A stretch of 27,184 nt of DNA from Desulfuromonadaceae bacterium (GCA_028686145.1 JAQUCQ010000004.1:1-27184), one strand, 5' to 3'; positions 15,939 to 24,011 are shown, numbered from the stretch's first letter. The notes: generated by a model not told the origin, from the letters alone. Made by a program: numbers and translations.

Positions 15939-17284
15939 GTTTTGCAGATTTCAAGCGACTCTATCCGGCAACAGGCTTGCCCTCGATAGAGCCTCAACAG
16001 CAGTTGCTCTCCGGTTACCAGCGAACCGGCATCGGTCACTACCGCTCCGGTACCGCCTTGCGTTGCGATTGCGTACCCACGGGCAAGCGTTTTAAGAGGA
16101 GAAAGCACTTCAAGGCGGGCGGCATTGTCGCCGAATTCCTGTCGGATGGCCTCCAGGCGTTGTGCCAGCAAGCCTTCAGCCCGCAACACCACCAGTGCAA
16201 TTTGTTGCCGCAGAGCATTAATCCTCCCCTGCGGATCATTATGCTGCAGAGCATCATGAAGCCGTTCAAAACGGTCACGACGACGTGAGACAGCCATACT
16301 CAGCCCCATTTCGAGCCTTCCGGTCAGATCATCCATTCTTTGAGCCAAATGCCCCAGCATCGTTCGAGGATCATGCAATGCTCTGCACAAACCTTCAATG
16401 TGAGCATCGTGGCCAGCAAGCAAGCTTTCAACCGATCTTTGCAAACGGTGGCTTAACGCTTCAATCCGGCCACGAAGTTCATCGGCGCTTGCTATTACCA
16501 GTTCGGCAGCAGCAGACGGCGTTGGAGCCCGCAGATCAGCCACAAAGTCACAAATAGTCCAGTCAGTTTCGTGTCCGACAGCCGATATGACCGGAATCCT
16601 TGACCGATAGACCGCCCGGGCTACGGGTTCTTCGTTAAAAGCCCATAAATCTTCCAGCGAACCGCCGCCGCGGCCGACAATAAGGATATCCGCCTCAGCC
16701 AGTTTGTTCATTTCATCAATGGCCCGTGCAATCTCTTGTGCCGAGCCTTCTCCCTGCACCCGCACCGGATACAGCAAGACTTCCAGCGAGGCAAACCGGC
16801 GCTTCAATACATTAAGAATATCGTGGATAGCCGCACCTGTGGGCGACGTAATCACACCGATTGTTCGGGGAAAACTCGGCATACCGCTCTTGTGAGCATC
16901 GGCAAACAGCCCTTCATGAGCCAATTTTTCTTTTAATTGCACGAAAGCGGCCTGCAGAGCCCCGACCCCGGACGGCTCCATGTATTCGCACATCAGTTGA
17001 TATTCACCACGCTGGTCGTAAACCGAAATACGTCCACGAACTATCAGCGCCATTCCGTCAGTCAGTCGGAATTTAACATTCTTTCCGGCGCTCTTGAACA
17101 TCACACACCGCAATTGGGCTCCGCTGTCCTTGAGGGTAAAATAGCAATGGCCGGAAGAAGGATAGGAAAGATTGGACACCTCTCCCTGCACCCAGAGCTG
17201 CTCAAAATTTTCCTCAAGAACTCCGCGGAGCAGGGCTGTTAAACGACTGACAGAGAGAATTGTTTTTTCAGAAAAAATGTCCAC
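15935..17284 (-). CDS. xseA: Exodeoxyribonuclease VII large subunit
   Basis: The catalytic subunit degrades single-stranded DNA from both ends. The 449-residue protein has the N-terminal OB-fold domain (LWVQGEVSNLSYPSSGHCYF), the catalytic core (RTIGVITSPTGAAIHDIL, then DILIVGRGGGSLEDLWAFN and VISAVGHETDWTICDFVAD), a long coiled-coil region of about residues 270-390 where XseB binds, and a beta C-terminal end (LARGYAIATQGGTGAVVTDA). The start is a GTG, with GGTGA upstream in the gap after lemA. xseB is separated by an unusually long gap. Confidence 0.96.
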   Translation of the reverse strand: MDIFSEKTILSVSRLTALLRGVLEENFEQLWVQGEVSNLSYPSSGHCYFTLKDSGAQLRCVMFKSAGKNVKFRLTDGMALIVRGRISVYDQRGEYQLMCEYMEPSGVGALQAAFVQLKEKLAHEGLFADAHKSGMPSFPRTIGVITSPTGAAIHDILNVLKRRFASLEVLLYPVRVQGEGSAQEIARAIDEMNKLAEADILIVGRGGGSLEDLWAFNEEPVARAVYRSRIPVISAVGHETDWTICDFVADLRAPTPSAAAELVIASADELRGRIEALSHRLQRSVESLLAGHDAHIEGLCRALHDPRTMLGHLAQRMDDLTGRLEMGLSMAVSRRRDRFERLHDALQHNDPQGRINALRQQIALVVLRAEGLLAQRLEAIRQEFGDNAARLEVLSPLKTLARGYAIATQGGTGAVVTDAGSLVTGEQLLLRLYRGQACCRIESLEICKT

Positions 17285-17352
17285 AGAGAGCGTTCACCAC
17301 GTACCCATTCGGAAGTATCGGTCTCAAAATCTTAACTTCATAAGCGATCCAA

Positions 17353-17937
17353 TCAAAATTTGACTTTTGGGGCCACCCTTGCTCCCTCTTCCGCCTTGAA
17401 GGCCTCTTTGCGCTGCAGATGGAGCATCAGTGAATTTGTTAATGAATTCGGGAAAGTCCGAATACTGGTATTAAATATCTGAACAGCACTATTATAGCGT
17501 TCACGGGCAACGTTGATGCGGTTTTCGGTTCCTTCCAACTGCTTTTGCAGATCGAGAAAATTCTGATTGGCCTTCAGGTCCGGATATTTCTCAACAACAA
17601 CCATCAGCCGCGACAGTGCGCCGGAGAGTTCGCCTTGCGCCTGCTGGAATTTATTCAAACTGGCAGGGTCATTGAGGACATCTTTTGTCACCTGTAAGGA
17701 ACCAACCTTGGCCCGAGCCTCTGTAACGGCCTTGAGAGTGTCAGCCTCATGAGTAGCATATCCTTTCACGACCTCAACAAGATTAGGAATCAGGTCAGCC
17801 CGGCGCTGATAGGAAGATTCAACATTACCCCAGGCCGCAATAACCGCCTCTTCGTTGGCCTGCATCGTGTTGTACCCGCATCCTGACAGCAGCGCGAGAA
17901 GTGTAATCATCAAAAGTCCGGTAATGATTCTTTTCAT
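17353..17937 (-). CDS. LemA-family lipoprotein
   Basis: A 194-residue LemA-family protein. The N terminus is a lipoprotein signal (MKRIITGLLMITLLALLSGC, lipobox LSGC), so the mature form is anchored through Cys20. Family motifs follow: NEEAVIAAWGNVESSYQRRA, DLIPNLVEVVKGYATHE, LKANQNFLDLQKQLEGTENR and INVARERYNSAVQIFN. LemA proteins are helical and of uncertain role, and usually sit beside a TPM-domain (YgcG-like) or HtpX gene. Neither is here, so this copy is an orphan between a SemiSWEET gene and xseA. GGAGGATACACC precedes the ATG. Confidence 0.93.
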   Translation of the reverse strand: MKRIITGLLMITLLALLSGCGYNTMQANEEAVIAAWGNVESSYQRRADLIPNLVEVVKGYATHEADTLKAVTEARAKVGSLQVTKDVLNDPASLNKFQQAQGELSGALSRLMVVVEKYPDLKANQNFLDLQKQLEGTENRINVARERYNSAVQIFNTSIRTFPNSLTNSLMLHLQRKEAFKAEEGARVAPKVKF

Positions 17938-17982
17938 GGTGTATCCTCCAAAAAATGTGGTTGTATGTCGTTAGTATCTCGC

Positions 17983-18246
17983 TTAAATGTCGTCTGCGCC
18001 ATAGCATATTTTCATACTGGTCAGAACGACATTACAGATCAAAGGTGTAATATTGGCTAAAATCAGCGGTAAATCATTGATAAGGATACCGTATATCATC
18101 CAAAGTGCAACACCAAACGCCAGCAGAAGCGGCTGCCAGACAGAAATATCGCGGACATGGCGGGTTTTCAGCGTTTTTACAACCTGTGGGATGGAGGCGA
18201 TGCTGGTAAGTGTGCCGGCAACAAGACCAATTGTCGTCGGGCTCAC
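17983..18246 (-). CDS. SemiSWEET family sugar transporter
   Basis: An 87-residue protein with three membrane segments, the exact size of a bacterial SemiSWEET, a half-transporter that dimerises to move small sugars. The PQ-loop proline and glutamine are in SIASIPQVVKTLKTR (residues 20-21). DISVWQPLLLAFGVALWMIY and LILANI with the following segment complete the MtN3/saliva fold. The substrate cannot be read from sequence. The ATG overlaps the trmJ stop by four bases (ATGA), implying translational coupling. Confidence 0.93.
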   Translation of the reverse strand: MSPTTIGLVAGTLTSIASIPQVVKTLKTRHVRDISVWQPLLLAFGVALWMIYGILINDLPLILANITPLICNVVLTSMKICYGADDI

Positions 18247-18977
18247 GAACGCTTCCTTCCGTCAAACGCCGAGCTGGACCAGTCAATCTGAGTCAGCATT
18301 CCACGCAACACCGTCACTTCACGACTATCAAGGTCTGCACGAAAAAAGATCCGGCGCAGAGAGCGCATCATATGCGCCGGGTTTTGCTCATTCAGAAATC
18401 CGATTTTGTCCAGTGTGGCATGAAAGTGCGTAAAAAGCGCCTCCATCTCTGCGGATTTTGCCAGGTCAAAAGGGCGCCCTCCCCCTGCTGATTCAGAGGT
18501 TTTGCCAATTTCATAGCAAAAAAGCAGCACCGATTGGGCCAGATTGAGCGATCCATAGTCATCTGATGTCGGAATGGTGGCATGCCAGCGACAGAGCGAT
18601 AGCTCATCAGTGGTCAGGCCGCTGTCCTCACGCCCGAAAACAATTGCCGCGCGACAATCCGGAGTCACTTGCTCCCTGAAACGACCGGCAACTTCTATGG
18701 GAGAAAGAATTTCCTGGCGGTATTTACCGTGACGCCTGGTCGTGCCAACAGTCAGGGTACAATCCTCCATGGCTGAAGCCAAGTCAGGGAAAATCCGGGC
18801 CGATTCAAGCAGATCCCGTGCAGCAACAGCAAATTTGAGTGCTTCCGCGTCAAAGCGATCACACCCTTTTACAATTCTCAACTGAGAAAAACCCATATTT
18901 TTCATGGCTCGGCAGGTCATGCCGATATTGCCAGGCGATTGAGGTTCAACCAGAATAATGATGATATCTTTGTTCAT
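18243..18977 (-). CDS. trmJ: tRNA (cytidine/uridine-2'-O-)-methyltransferase, TrmJ-type SPOUT enzyme
   Basis: A 244-residue SPOUT methyltransferase. The three knot motifs are visible: EPQSPGNIGMTCRAMKNMG, AAIVFGREDSGLTTDEL and IPTSDDYGSLNLAQSVLLF. The C-terminal extension of about 75 residues (ALFTHFHATLDKIGFLN and MRSLRRIFFRADL) is characteristic of TrmJ, which 2'-O-methylates position 32 of certain tRNAs. Nucleotide specificity is inferred. It overlaps dedA upstream and the SemiSWEET gene downstream by four bases each, so the three are tightly coupled. Confidence 0.92.
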   Translation of the reverse strand: MNKDIIIILVEPQSPGNIGMTCRAMKNMGFSQLRIVKGCDRFDAEALKFAVAARDLLESARIFPDLASAMEDCTLTVGTTRRHGKYRQEILSPIEVAGRFREQVTPDCRAAIVFGREDSGLTTDELSLCRWHATIPTSDDYGSLNLAQSVLLFCYEIGKTSESAGGGRPFDLAKSAEMEALFTHFHATLDKIGFLNEQNPAHMMRSLRRIFFRADLDSREVTVLRGMLTQIDWSSSAFDGRKRS

Positions 18978-19615
18978 GAATTATTAGTCCTCCGCAACGC
19001 GTGTGCAGCCCGCATCCGTGCAAGCCGTTCTCTGGCGGGTTTCTTGAGGTTCCAGGCGTGATAGACATGAGCACACCACGCTATACAGATTAATCCAAAC
19101 AGGGCCAGGACAAGATACTGTTCATAGTTTTCGACATTATTTAAAAAGAGCGAGGCACTTTTGCCGAAGAGATACCCACCCAGTGAAAAGGCAACAGACC
19201 ACGCGAAAGCACTGGCCAGGTTAATCCAAAAAAATGTGCGGGGAGCGAGATTGGTTATACCGAGAATCAATGGTAAAACGATTCTGAAGCCATAGGTAAA
19301 CCGGGAGATAAACGCTACATATTTTCCGTACTTTTCAATTAACTTGAGAGCCTCACGAAACTTTCGGGCAATGGAATGAAAACGCTTGAGCAGAGTTCTG
19401 CCTTTATAATGGCCAAGGTAGAAATAAAACTGATCACCAAGAAAAGAACCTGCCCAGGCAGTGCATATAACGCCCAAAATCGAAAAATACCCCTGAAAAG
19501 CAAAAAAACCGGCCAGGAGCAGAATTGCTTCACCCTCTAGAAATGTGCCGACAAATAATACCCAGTATCCGTGCAGTTCCAGATATTCTTTAAGAAATTG
19601 ATGAACGTGCACCAT
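18974..19615 (-). CDS. DedA/VTT-domain membrane protein
   Basis: A membrane protein of about 213 residues of the DedA family, whose members are proposed proton-dependent flippases for undecaprenyl phosphate or phospholipid. Family features are FVGTFLEGEAILLLAGFFAF near the N terminus, GDQFYFYLGHYKGR, and the ISRFTYGFRIVLPLILGI segment with conserved arginines. The C terminus is basic and cytoplasmic. The frame opens at TTG 19618; ATG 19615 is chosen, with AGGGG close upstream. Linked to trmJ by an ATGA overlap and 21 bases after the unknown gene upstream. Confidence 0.9.
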   Translation of the reverse strand: MVHVHQFLKEYLELHGYWVLFVGTFLEGEAILLLAGFFAFQGYFSILGVICTAWAGSFLGDQFYFYLGHYKGRTLLKRFHSIARKFREALKLIEKYGKYVAFISRFTYGFRIVLPLILGITNLAPRTFFWINLASAFAWSVAFSLGGYLFGKSASLFLNNVENYEQYLVLALFGLICIAWCAHVYHAWNLKKPARERLARMRAAHALRRTNNS

Positions 19616-19636
19616 CAACCCCTGTTGTAAATTGCA

Positions 19637-20596
19637 CTAAACAGCAAGGCGTGCGGCAATTTCTGACTTCATAAGATCAATCATCTCACCAATGCGGGCA
19701 TGTTCATCCGTATCCATGGCATCGGCCTCGACTCGAGCAAGAAAAAGTGTACGACTCATCTCATCCAGCAACTGCGAGGGGCCTCCATGCTCTTTAATTC
19801 TCTTATTAACGATAGAACGTCCTTCCCTGGACAGATATGCAGAGGCAACTTCAGAAATATCATCCACAAGATCAAGCAGTTTCTGATCACTACAGGCTGC
19901 TGAAACGGAAGCATCGGCTACAGTTTCTTCTTTCTGTCGGGGAACAGTATTCCGCAGTCGGGCCGATTCCCATAGTTTCTGCAGGTTAACCATTTGCAAA
20001 AGATTGTACTGCATCAGCTCTTCAAGAGTTCTGGACGAACAGATTTCAACACGAGCACCGGGTAACGCAGCAATTTCCCGCGATTCATCCGGGGATGACT
20101 CAATAGTGCTGGCACCATCGCGGTAAAAACCAATCGGCAGACCATCCTTGTAAAATATCATGGCGGAGCGTTCAGGAGTATAAAAACGCACAACTCCGTT
20201 GGTCCCCTGGCTTTTTAAGCGGGCCAACACACCCTTTATATCCACCTGCCGGACCTCTTCGCCATTAATAAGTCGAGCCCCAAGTGACAAGGCATGGGCA
20301 CACACAGCAAGGTCTGCTGTCATGCGATACACATTTATTTCCCCACCAGCAAGGATCACCGTGTCAAACAAGAGAGCAATCGCTTCAAACCCGGTTTTGT
20401 CCCGCCCGTTGCTGCAGCTGACAGCGCACAACATCTTCCCTTTTGCAAAGATCCCACAAAATTCAAATTCCGGAGCCACATACGAAATATACCCGGTAAA
20501 ACCGCCGGCACCAAGTTTTTCAAGAACATCCGGGATAACAATTTTAGCAGCTGATATTTTTTCGTAGAGCGGATTTGCTTTCGGCAAGAAACGCAT
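19637..20596 (-). CDS. Cytoplasmic protein of unknown function with two DUF4388-like repeats
   Basis: A 319-residue protein from the ATG at 20596, which has GGAGG 7 bases upstream; the frame continues to 20626 but without such a site. It has no signal peptide or membrane segment. Two stretches look like copies of one beta-rich unit: GGFTGYISYVAPEFEFCGIF then AKGKMLCAVS, and GTNGVVRFYTPERSAMIFYK then DGLPIGFYRDG. The pattern (Gly-x-Gly-x-Ile/Val, then an expressed-by-hydrophobics GIF/IFYKDG strand) resembles DUF4388/PATAN-type modules found with two-component and gliding proteins; this is a resemblance by eye. The last 90 residues are helical. It heads the long minus-strand run and has tandem palindromes in its leader. 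Confidence 0.7.
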   Translation of the reverse strand: MRFLPKANPLYEKISAAKIVIPDVLEKLGAGGFTGYISYVAPEFEFCGIFAKGKMLCAVSCSNGRDKTGFEAIALLFDTVILAGGEINVYRMTADLAVCAHALSLGARLINGEEVRQVDIKGVLARLKSQGTNGVVRFYTPERSAMIFYKDGLPIGFYRDGASTIESSPDESREIAALPGARVEICSSRTLEELMQYNLLQMVNLQKLWESARLRNTVPRQKEETVADASVSAACSDQKLLDLVDDISEVASAYLSREGRSIVNKRIKEHGGPSQLLDEMSRTLFLARVEADAMDTDEHARIGEMIDLMKSEIAARLAV

Positions 20597-20633
20597 CCCA
20601 GAGCCTCCATAGTAAGGTATACACACCTAAAGT

Positions 20634-20656
20634 TGTCATGACATTTTGTCGGGACA
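20634..20656. promoter_or_regulatory. Tandem palindromic operator candidate (two TGTC-NN-GACA sites)
   Basis: TGTCATGACA (20634-20643) and TGTCGGGACA (20647-20656) share the form TGTC-NN-GACA and start 13 bases apart. They lie just downstream of the predicted start of transcription of the leftward gene and upstream of its ribosome site, a classic repressor position. The regulator is not identified. Confidence 0.5.
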
Positions 20657-20667
20657 TATGCACGCCC

Positions 20668-20697
20668 CTTATAAAGCAGTACGAAGTGAATGAACAA
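20668..20697 (-). promoter_or_regulatory. Predicted promoter of the minus-strand run starting at 20596
   Basis: On the minus strand, TTGTTC (20697-20692) and TATAAG (20673-20668) are 18 bases apart. Transcription would start near 20661, immediately before the TGTC-NN-GACA pair, with a leader of about 65 bases. Confidence 0.5.
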
Positions 20698-20840
20698 ACG
20701 TATTATTCTCAAAGCTGCTCATAAAAATAACTTCTAACTTACTAAAGATTTGAAGCACCGTAAAGTATTTTTATAGGCATGTCAAAGCAAATGAGTTCGC
20801 ATAACACGCTGATTATTCTAATATTACCAAGATATTAAGC

Positions 20841-20870
20841 TTGACAAACCACCATTTATTACAGTAGCTT
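20841..20870 (+). promoter_or_regulatory. Predicted promoter of the TPR gene
   Basis: A perfect TTGACA at 20841-20846 is followed after 18 bases by TAGCTT at 20865-20870, a weak -10. The inverted repeat TAATAT-N7-ATATTA lies immediately upstream at 20819-20837 and could be an operator or activator site. Confidence 0.42.
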
Positions 20871-20945
20871 TGATCATTATACAGCTATTAATGTTTAAGT
20901 TTTTTTTAAATTATGTGGAGCAAGAATATCTGCTCGAGGAAACTT

Positions 20946-22814
20946 ATGGCAGTCGTTTCAAAAAAAGATAAGCTGATCGAAGATGCTCAGAAGTTTGCCC
21001 TGCGCGGGCAGTTTGATAAAGCCGCTAAAGCCTATGAGCAGTTTTTGGCAGCGGAACCTGCCGCCATTAGCCAGCGCCAAAAGCTGGCTGAATTGTTAAT
21101 AAAATGCGGCAGGAATGATGAGGCTCGCAAAGAGTTTGAGACCATCGGTAAACATTTTTCAAAGAACGGGTTTTATCTGAAAGCAATTGCCGTCTACAAA
21201 CAACTGCAAAAGCTCTTTCCCGTAGACATTTCACTTTCCATGACACTTGCAGAGCTGAATGAAAAGCATGGCCTCGTTGCAAATGCTCTTTCTGAATATA
21301 AACTTGTCTATGAGTTCCATGAAAAAGCCGGCAATATCCCCGAGTCGCTTAGCATACTTGAAAAAATGCAGCATGTTGACCCCCAGAATATACCGATAAA
21401 GATTAAACTTGCTGAAGCCTACCTTCTGCAGGACAAAAAAGAAGAGTCATACGCCGTATTTTCAAAAGTTTCTGCCATGCTCTTAGAGCGTAGCGACAAT
21501 GCTACGTTTCTAAAGATTTGTGACAGGATTCAGCAGTTTTTTCCTGATACACCGAATTTCATGTTTGAGGTACTTACTGAACAGGTCCGTCAGGGCAATG
21601 CTTCAGTTGTATTAAACAGCCTCCAGAATAGCCTTCGCAGCAACCCGCACAACAAACGTGCGTGGGATCTGATAGTAGAGGCTTACCAACAACTTGAACA
21701 GCCGCAACGTGTCAAAATCGCCTACCAACATTATCTAAAGTTTTTCCCGGAGGAACCTGTAGCGATGTTGGGAGTTATTTCATCTGTCACTGCAGAACAA
21801 AACTTTGAAGAGGCATTGCAACTGCTTGACCAATACGAGGAAACCCTTATTACATCCGGTTTTATTCAACAACTGGAACAGATTTATCATTCCCTCAACA
21901 AATCTGCTCCGATCAACATCAGAATTCTGGAAGGTCTCACGAGGGTTGCCACTGCGTCCGGCAACGAAACGGAAACATCTTCGCTTATTTCAAAACTGCA
22001 AACACTGCGTGATGTTTCCGGTAGCAAGCAAAATGACTCCATCATGACGGAATCGCCAGCCGCTTTTCCCGATGTACCGCTTGAAGTAGAAGACTCTCCC
22101 GCCTTCAACACAGGATCTCCGGGACAAACTGCACTTTCTCATTTCACAGCCACTGAAGTTGAATACTCTCCGGCACCGGCATCCGTCGATGAACTCTTTG
22201 ATGAGCCTGTTGATTCGGTTCGCCAACCTGAAGAAGACCTTGAAATTGATATTGAAATTGATGTTGATTCTCCCTTTGACTCACCGGATTATGAGGCCGA
22301 AACCACCTCGGGCCACGACAATTGGCTTGACTCTGTTGGCAACTTATTTGACGCCATCACCACCGCACCGCGCGGAGTAAAGTTCGGCAACGAAATGGAA
22401 GGTTCTGATTCCCAGTCGCATTTTGACCTTGGCCAGGCGTTCAAGGAAATGGGCCTGTACGATGAGGCAATCAACGAGTTTCGCCAGGCATCTCAAGATG
22501 CATCACGACGGGTGGAATGCCTGATCCTGCAATGTGCTTGCCTGAGAGAACGCGGCGAGCTGGAAAAAGCCACTACAATACTTCAGTCTCTATTAAAAAC
22601 GGGATTAAACGAGGAAGAAAACTGTGCCGTAAAATATGAGTTGGCAACAAGCTATGAAGCGGCAGGAAGCAAAGAAGAAGCAGCTATTCTTCTGAACGAA
22701 ATCAACACAGCAAATCCCGACTTCAGAGATATCAACTCACGGCTAAATAATGCAGCTTCCGCAGAAGCTCTCGATTTTTCAGATGAGGATTTGAAAGACT
22801 TCGAAATTAAATAG
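20946..22814 (+). CDS. Large tetratricopeptide-repeat protein
   Basis: A 622-residue cytoplasmic protein from the ATG at 20946 (MAVVSKKDKLIEDAQ), with GAGGA 5 bases upstream; the frame opens at 20913. Residues of about 1-350 are a series of TPR units (GQFDKAAKAYEQFLAAEP, GFYLKAIAVYKQLQKLFP, GNIPESLSILEKMQHVDP, RVKIAYQHYLKFFPEEP). A disordered, acidic linker of about 370-490 includes a run of Asp/Glu/Ile (EEDLEIDIEIDVDSP). A second TPR block follows (SHFDLGQAFKEMGLYDEAIN, ERGELEKATTILQSLL, AAGSKEEAAILLNEI) that recalls the FimV C-terminal TPR. It is likely a scaffold in a multiprotein assembly such as pilus or motility machinery (inference). Transcribed alone. Confidence 0.87.
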   Translation: MAVVSKKDKLIEDAQKFALRGQFDKAAKAYEQFLAAEPAAISQRQKLAELLIKCGRNDEARKEFETIGKHFSKNGFYLKAIAVYKQLQKLFPVDISLSMTLAELNEKHGLVANALSEYKLVYEFHEKAGNIPESLSILEKMQHVDPQNIPIKIKLAEAYLLQDKKEESYAVFSKVSAMLLERSDNATFLKICDRIQQFFPDTPNFMFEVLTEQVRQGNASVVLNSLQNSLRSNPHNKRAWDLIVEAYQQLEQPQRVKIAYQHYLKFFPEEPVAMLGVISSVTAEQNFEEALQLLDQYEETLITSGFIQQLEQIYHSLNKSAPINIRILEGLTRVATASGNETETSSLISKLQTLRDVSGSKQNDSIMTESPAAFPDVPLEVEDSPAFNTGSPGQTALSHFTATEVEYSPAPASVDELFDEPVDSVRQPEEDLEIDIEIDVDSPFDSPDYEAETTSGHDNWLDSVGNLFDAITTAPRGVKFGNEMEGSDSQSHFDLGQAFKEMGLYDEAINEFRQASQDASRRVECLILQCACLRERGELEKATTILQSLLKTGLNEEENCAVKYELATSYEAAGSKEEAAILLNEINTANPDFRDINSRLNNAASAEALDFSDEDLKDFEIK

Positions 22815-22901
22815 CTGGCATCAAAACAAAATTCCGACAGCACACCATCTGAATCACAGAGTTAACGCACCGATATTTCTATTGGTTCAGGAACGAATAA
22901 A

Positions 22902-22945
22902 CCGGCCGCCAAGTTCATATCAAAAAGATAAGACTTGTCGGCCGG
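22902..22945. terminator. GC-rich inverted repeat in the convergent gap, possible bidirectional terminator
   Basis: CCGGCCG (22902-22908) and CGGCCGG (22939-22945) flank a second paired block CAAGT/ACTTG with one mismatch between them: 12 pairs in all around an 18-base loop. It lies between the convergent TPR and ferritin-like genes. There is no proper T tract on the plus side and only a short TTTATT on the minus side, so termination is inferred rather than clear. Confidence 0.45.
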
Positions 22946-22982
22946 CCTGCTATCGATCAACGGAATTGTGTTGGACTGACAA

Positions 22983-23456
22983 TCAGTTTTCGGTCATAAA
23001 ATGCTGTTCATAAAGATCTTCAAGCGCTTGAAGATGGCGACTTTCCTCTTGAAGAAGCTGAGCAAACAACTTACCCATTGGTGCCCCTGCACAACCGCCG
23101 GTAACCCTGCCATAGAAATCAACGGCCCCCTTTTCCAGATGGATGGCATAGATAAGGGCATCACGCACTCCGGATTCAGGTCCAAGTTCCTGCTTTTTGA
23201 ATATGTAGTCAAGGTGCATTGTAGGAATTGGCTTATCTAAATCACCACCACCGTCCATACGTCCATCCAGCAGTGCTTTTTCCAACTGATGTTTATGGTT
23301 CAGTTCATCCAGCGCATTTTCATGGAGCAGTTCTCTAGCCCCTTTGTTTGTCAACTGGCGGATAGCGGAAAGATAATTGCGAAACCCCTCTTCTTCCATG
23401 GTAATCGCCATTTCAAGCGCCGCGTCAAAGGTATAACAAACCTGATCGTCATTCAT
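22983..23456 (-). CDS. Ferritin-like diiron protein (rubrerythrin-related)
   Basis: A 157-residue four-helix protein. The two iron-binding half-sites are visible as MAITMEEEGFRNY with ENALDELNHKHQLE (Glu then Glu-x-x-His), and AIHLEKGAVDFYG with QEESRHLQALEDLYE. There is no C-terminal rubredoxin Cys4 domain, so it is an erythrin-type protein, not a full rubrerythrin. Likely roles are peroxide reduction or iron handling under low oxygen (family inference). The ATG at 23456 is preceded by AGGAGG inside the end of the cyclophilin gene, with one base between the cyclophilin stop and this start, so the pair are co-expressed. Confidence 0.88.
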   Translation of the reverse strand: MNDDQVCYTFDAALEMAITMEEEGFRNYLSAIRQLTNKGARELLHENALDELNHKHQLEKALLDGRMDGGGDLDKPIPTMHLDYIFKKQELGPESGVRDALIYAIHLEKGAVDFYGRVTGGCAGAPMGKLFAQLLQEESRHLQALEDLYEQHFMTEN

Positions 23457-23457
23457 A

Positions 23458-23979
23458 TCATGCCTCCTGTTCTATCAAACGAGCTGAAGTGATGAAAACC
23501 GGCTCCACGGGGACATCAGAATGCCCATTCATATTTCCGGTCTTCACTGCCCGAATCTGGTCTACCACATCCATCCCTTCCAGAACCTGACCAAAGACAC
23601 AGTAGCCAAAATGGTCCTGATGTTTTCCTTTATGATCGAGAAACGCGTTATCAACAGTGTTGATGAAAAACTGGCAGGTAGCCGAATCAACTACCGCAGT
23701 ACGCGCCATCGCCAAGGTACCGCGTTTGTTTAACAAACCATTAGTTGCCTCGTTTTTGATGGCAAATTTCGGTTTTTTTACCTCCATCTTTTCATTCATG
23801 CCACCACCCTGAACCATAAAATCTTTGATGACACGGTGAAATATCAGCCCGTCGTAATGGCCGTCTTTGACATAGGACAAAAAGTTTCTGACGGTGATCG
23901 GAGCTTTCTCCTTGAAAAGTTCAATTTTGATGCTGCCCATGGATGTTTCCAGCATAACCTGCGGGTTCTGATCTGCCAT
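23458..23979 (-). CDS. Cytoplasmic peptidyl-prolyl cis-trans isomerase, cyclophilin type
   Basis: A 173-residue cyclophilin without a signal peptide, like PpiB. Core motifs are intact: METSMGSIKIELF-type start (LETSMGSIKIELF), APITVRNFLSYVKDGHYDG, IFHRVIKDFMVQGG with the catalytic Arg, SATCQFFINTVDN and FGYCVFGQVLEGMDVV. It accelerates proline isomerisation during folding. GGAGGAAACAG lies directly before the ATG. Upstream, a 14-base palindrome lies in the presumed promoter, so expression may be regulated. It shares an operon with the ferritin-like gene. Confidence 0.95.
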   Translation of the reverse strand: MADQNPQVMLETSMGSIKIELFKEKAPITVRNFLSYVKDGHYDGLIFHRVIKDFMVQGGGMNEKMEVKKPKFAIKNEATNGLLNKRGTLAMARTAVVDSATCQFFINTVDNAFLDHKGKHQDHFGYCVFGQVLEGMDVVDQIRAVKTGNMNGHSDVPVEPVFITSARLIEQEA

Positions 23980-24011
23980 CTGTTTCCTCCAAAAGTTTTT
24001 TTAATACTCCA

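Larger units (their letters stand above)
20597..20945. other. 349-base divergent intergenic region
   Basis: No coding potential was found here. The region is AT-rich. It holds a leftward promoter candidate and two palindromes for the 319-residue gene, and a rightward promoter candidate with a nearby inverted repeat (TAATAT at 20819-20824 with ATATTA at 20832-20837) for the TPR gene. The central part, about 20700-20815, shows nothing I can name. Confidence 0.7.
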
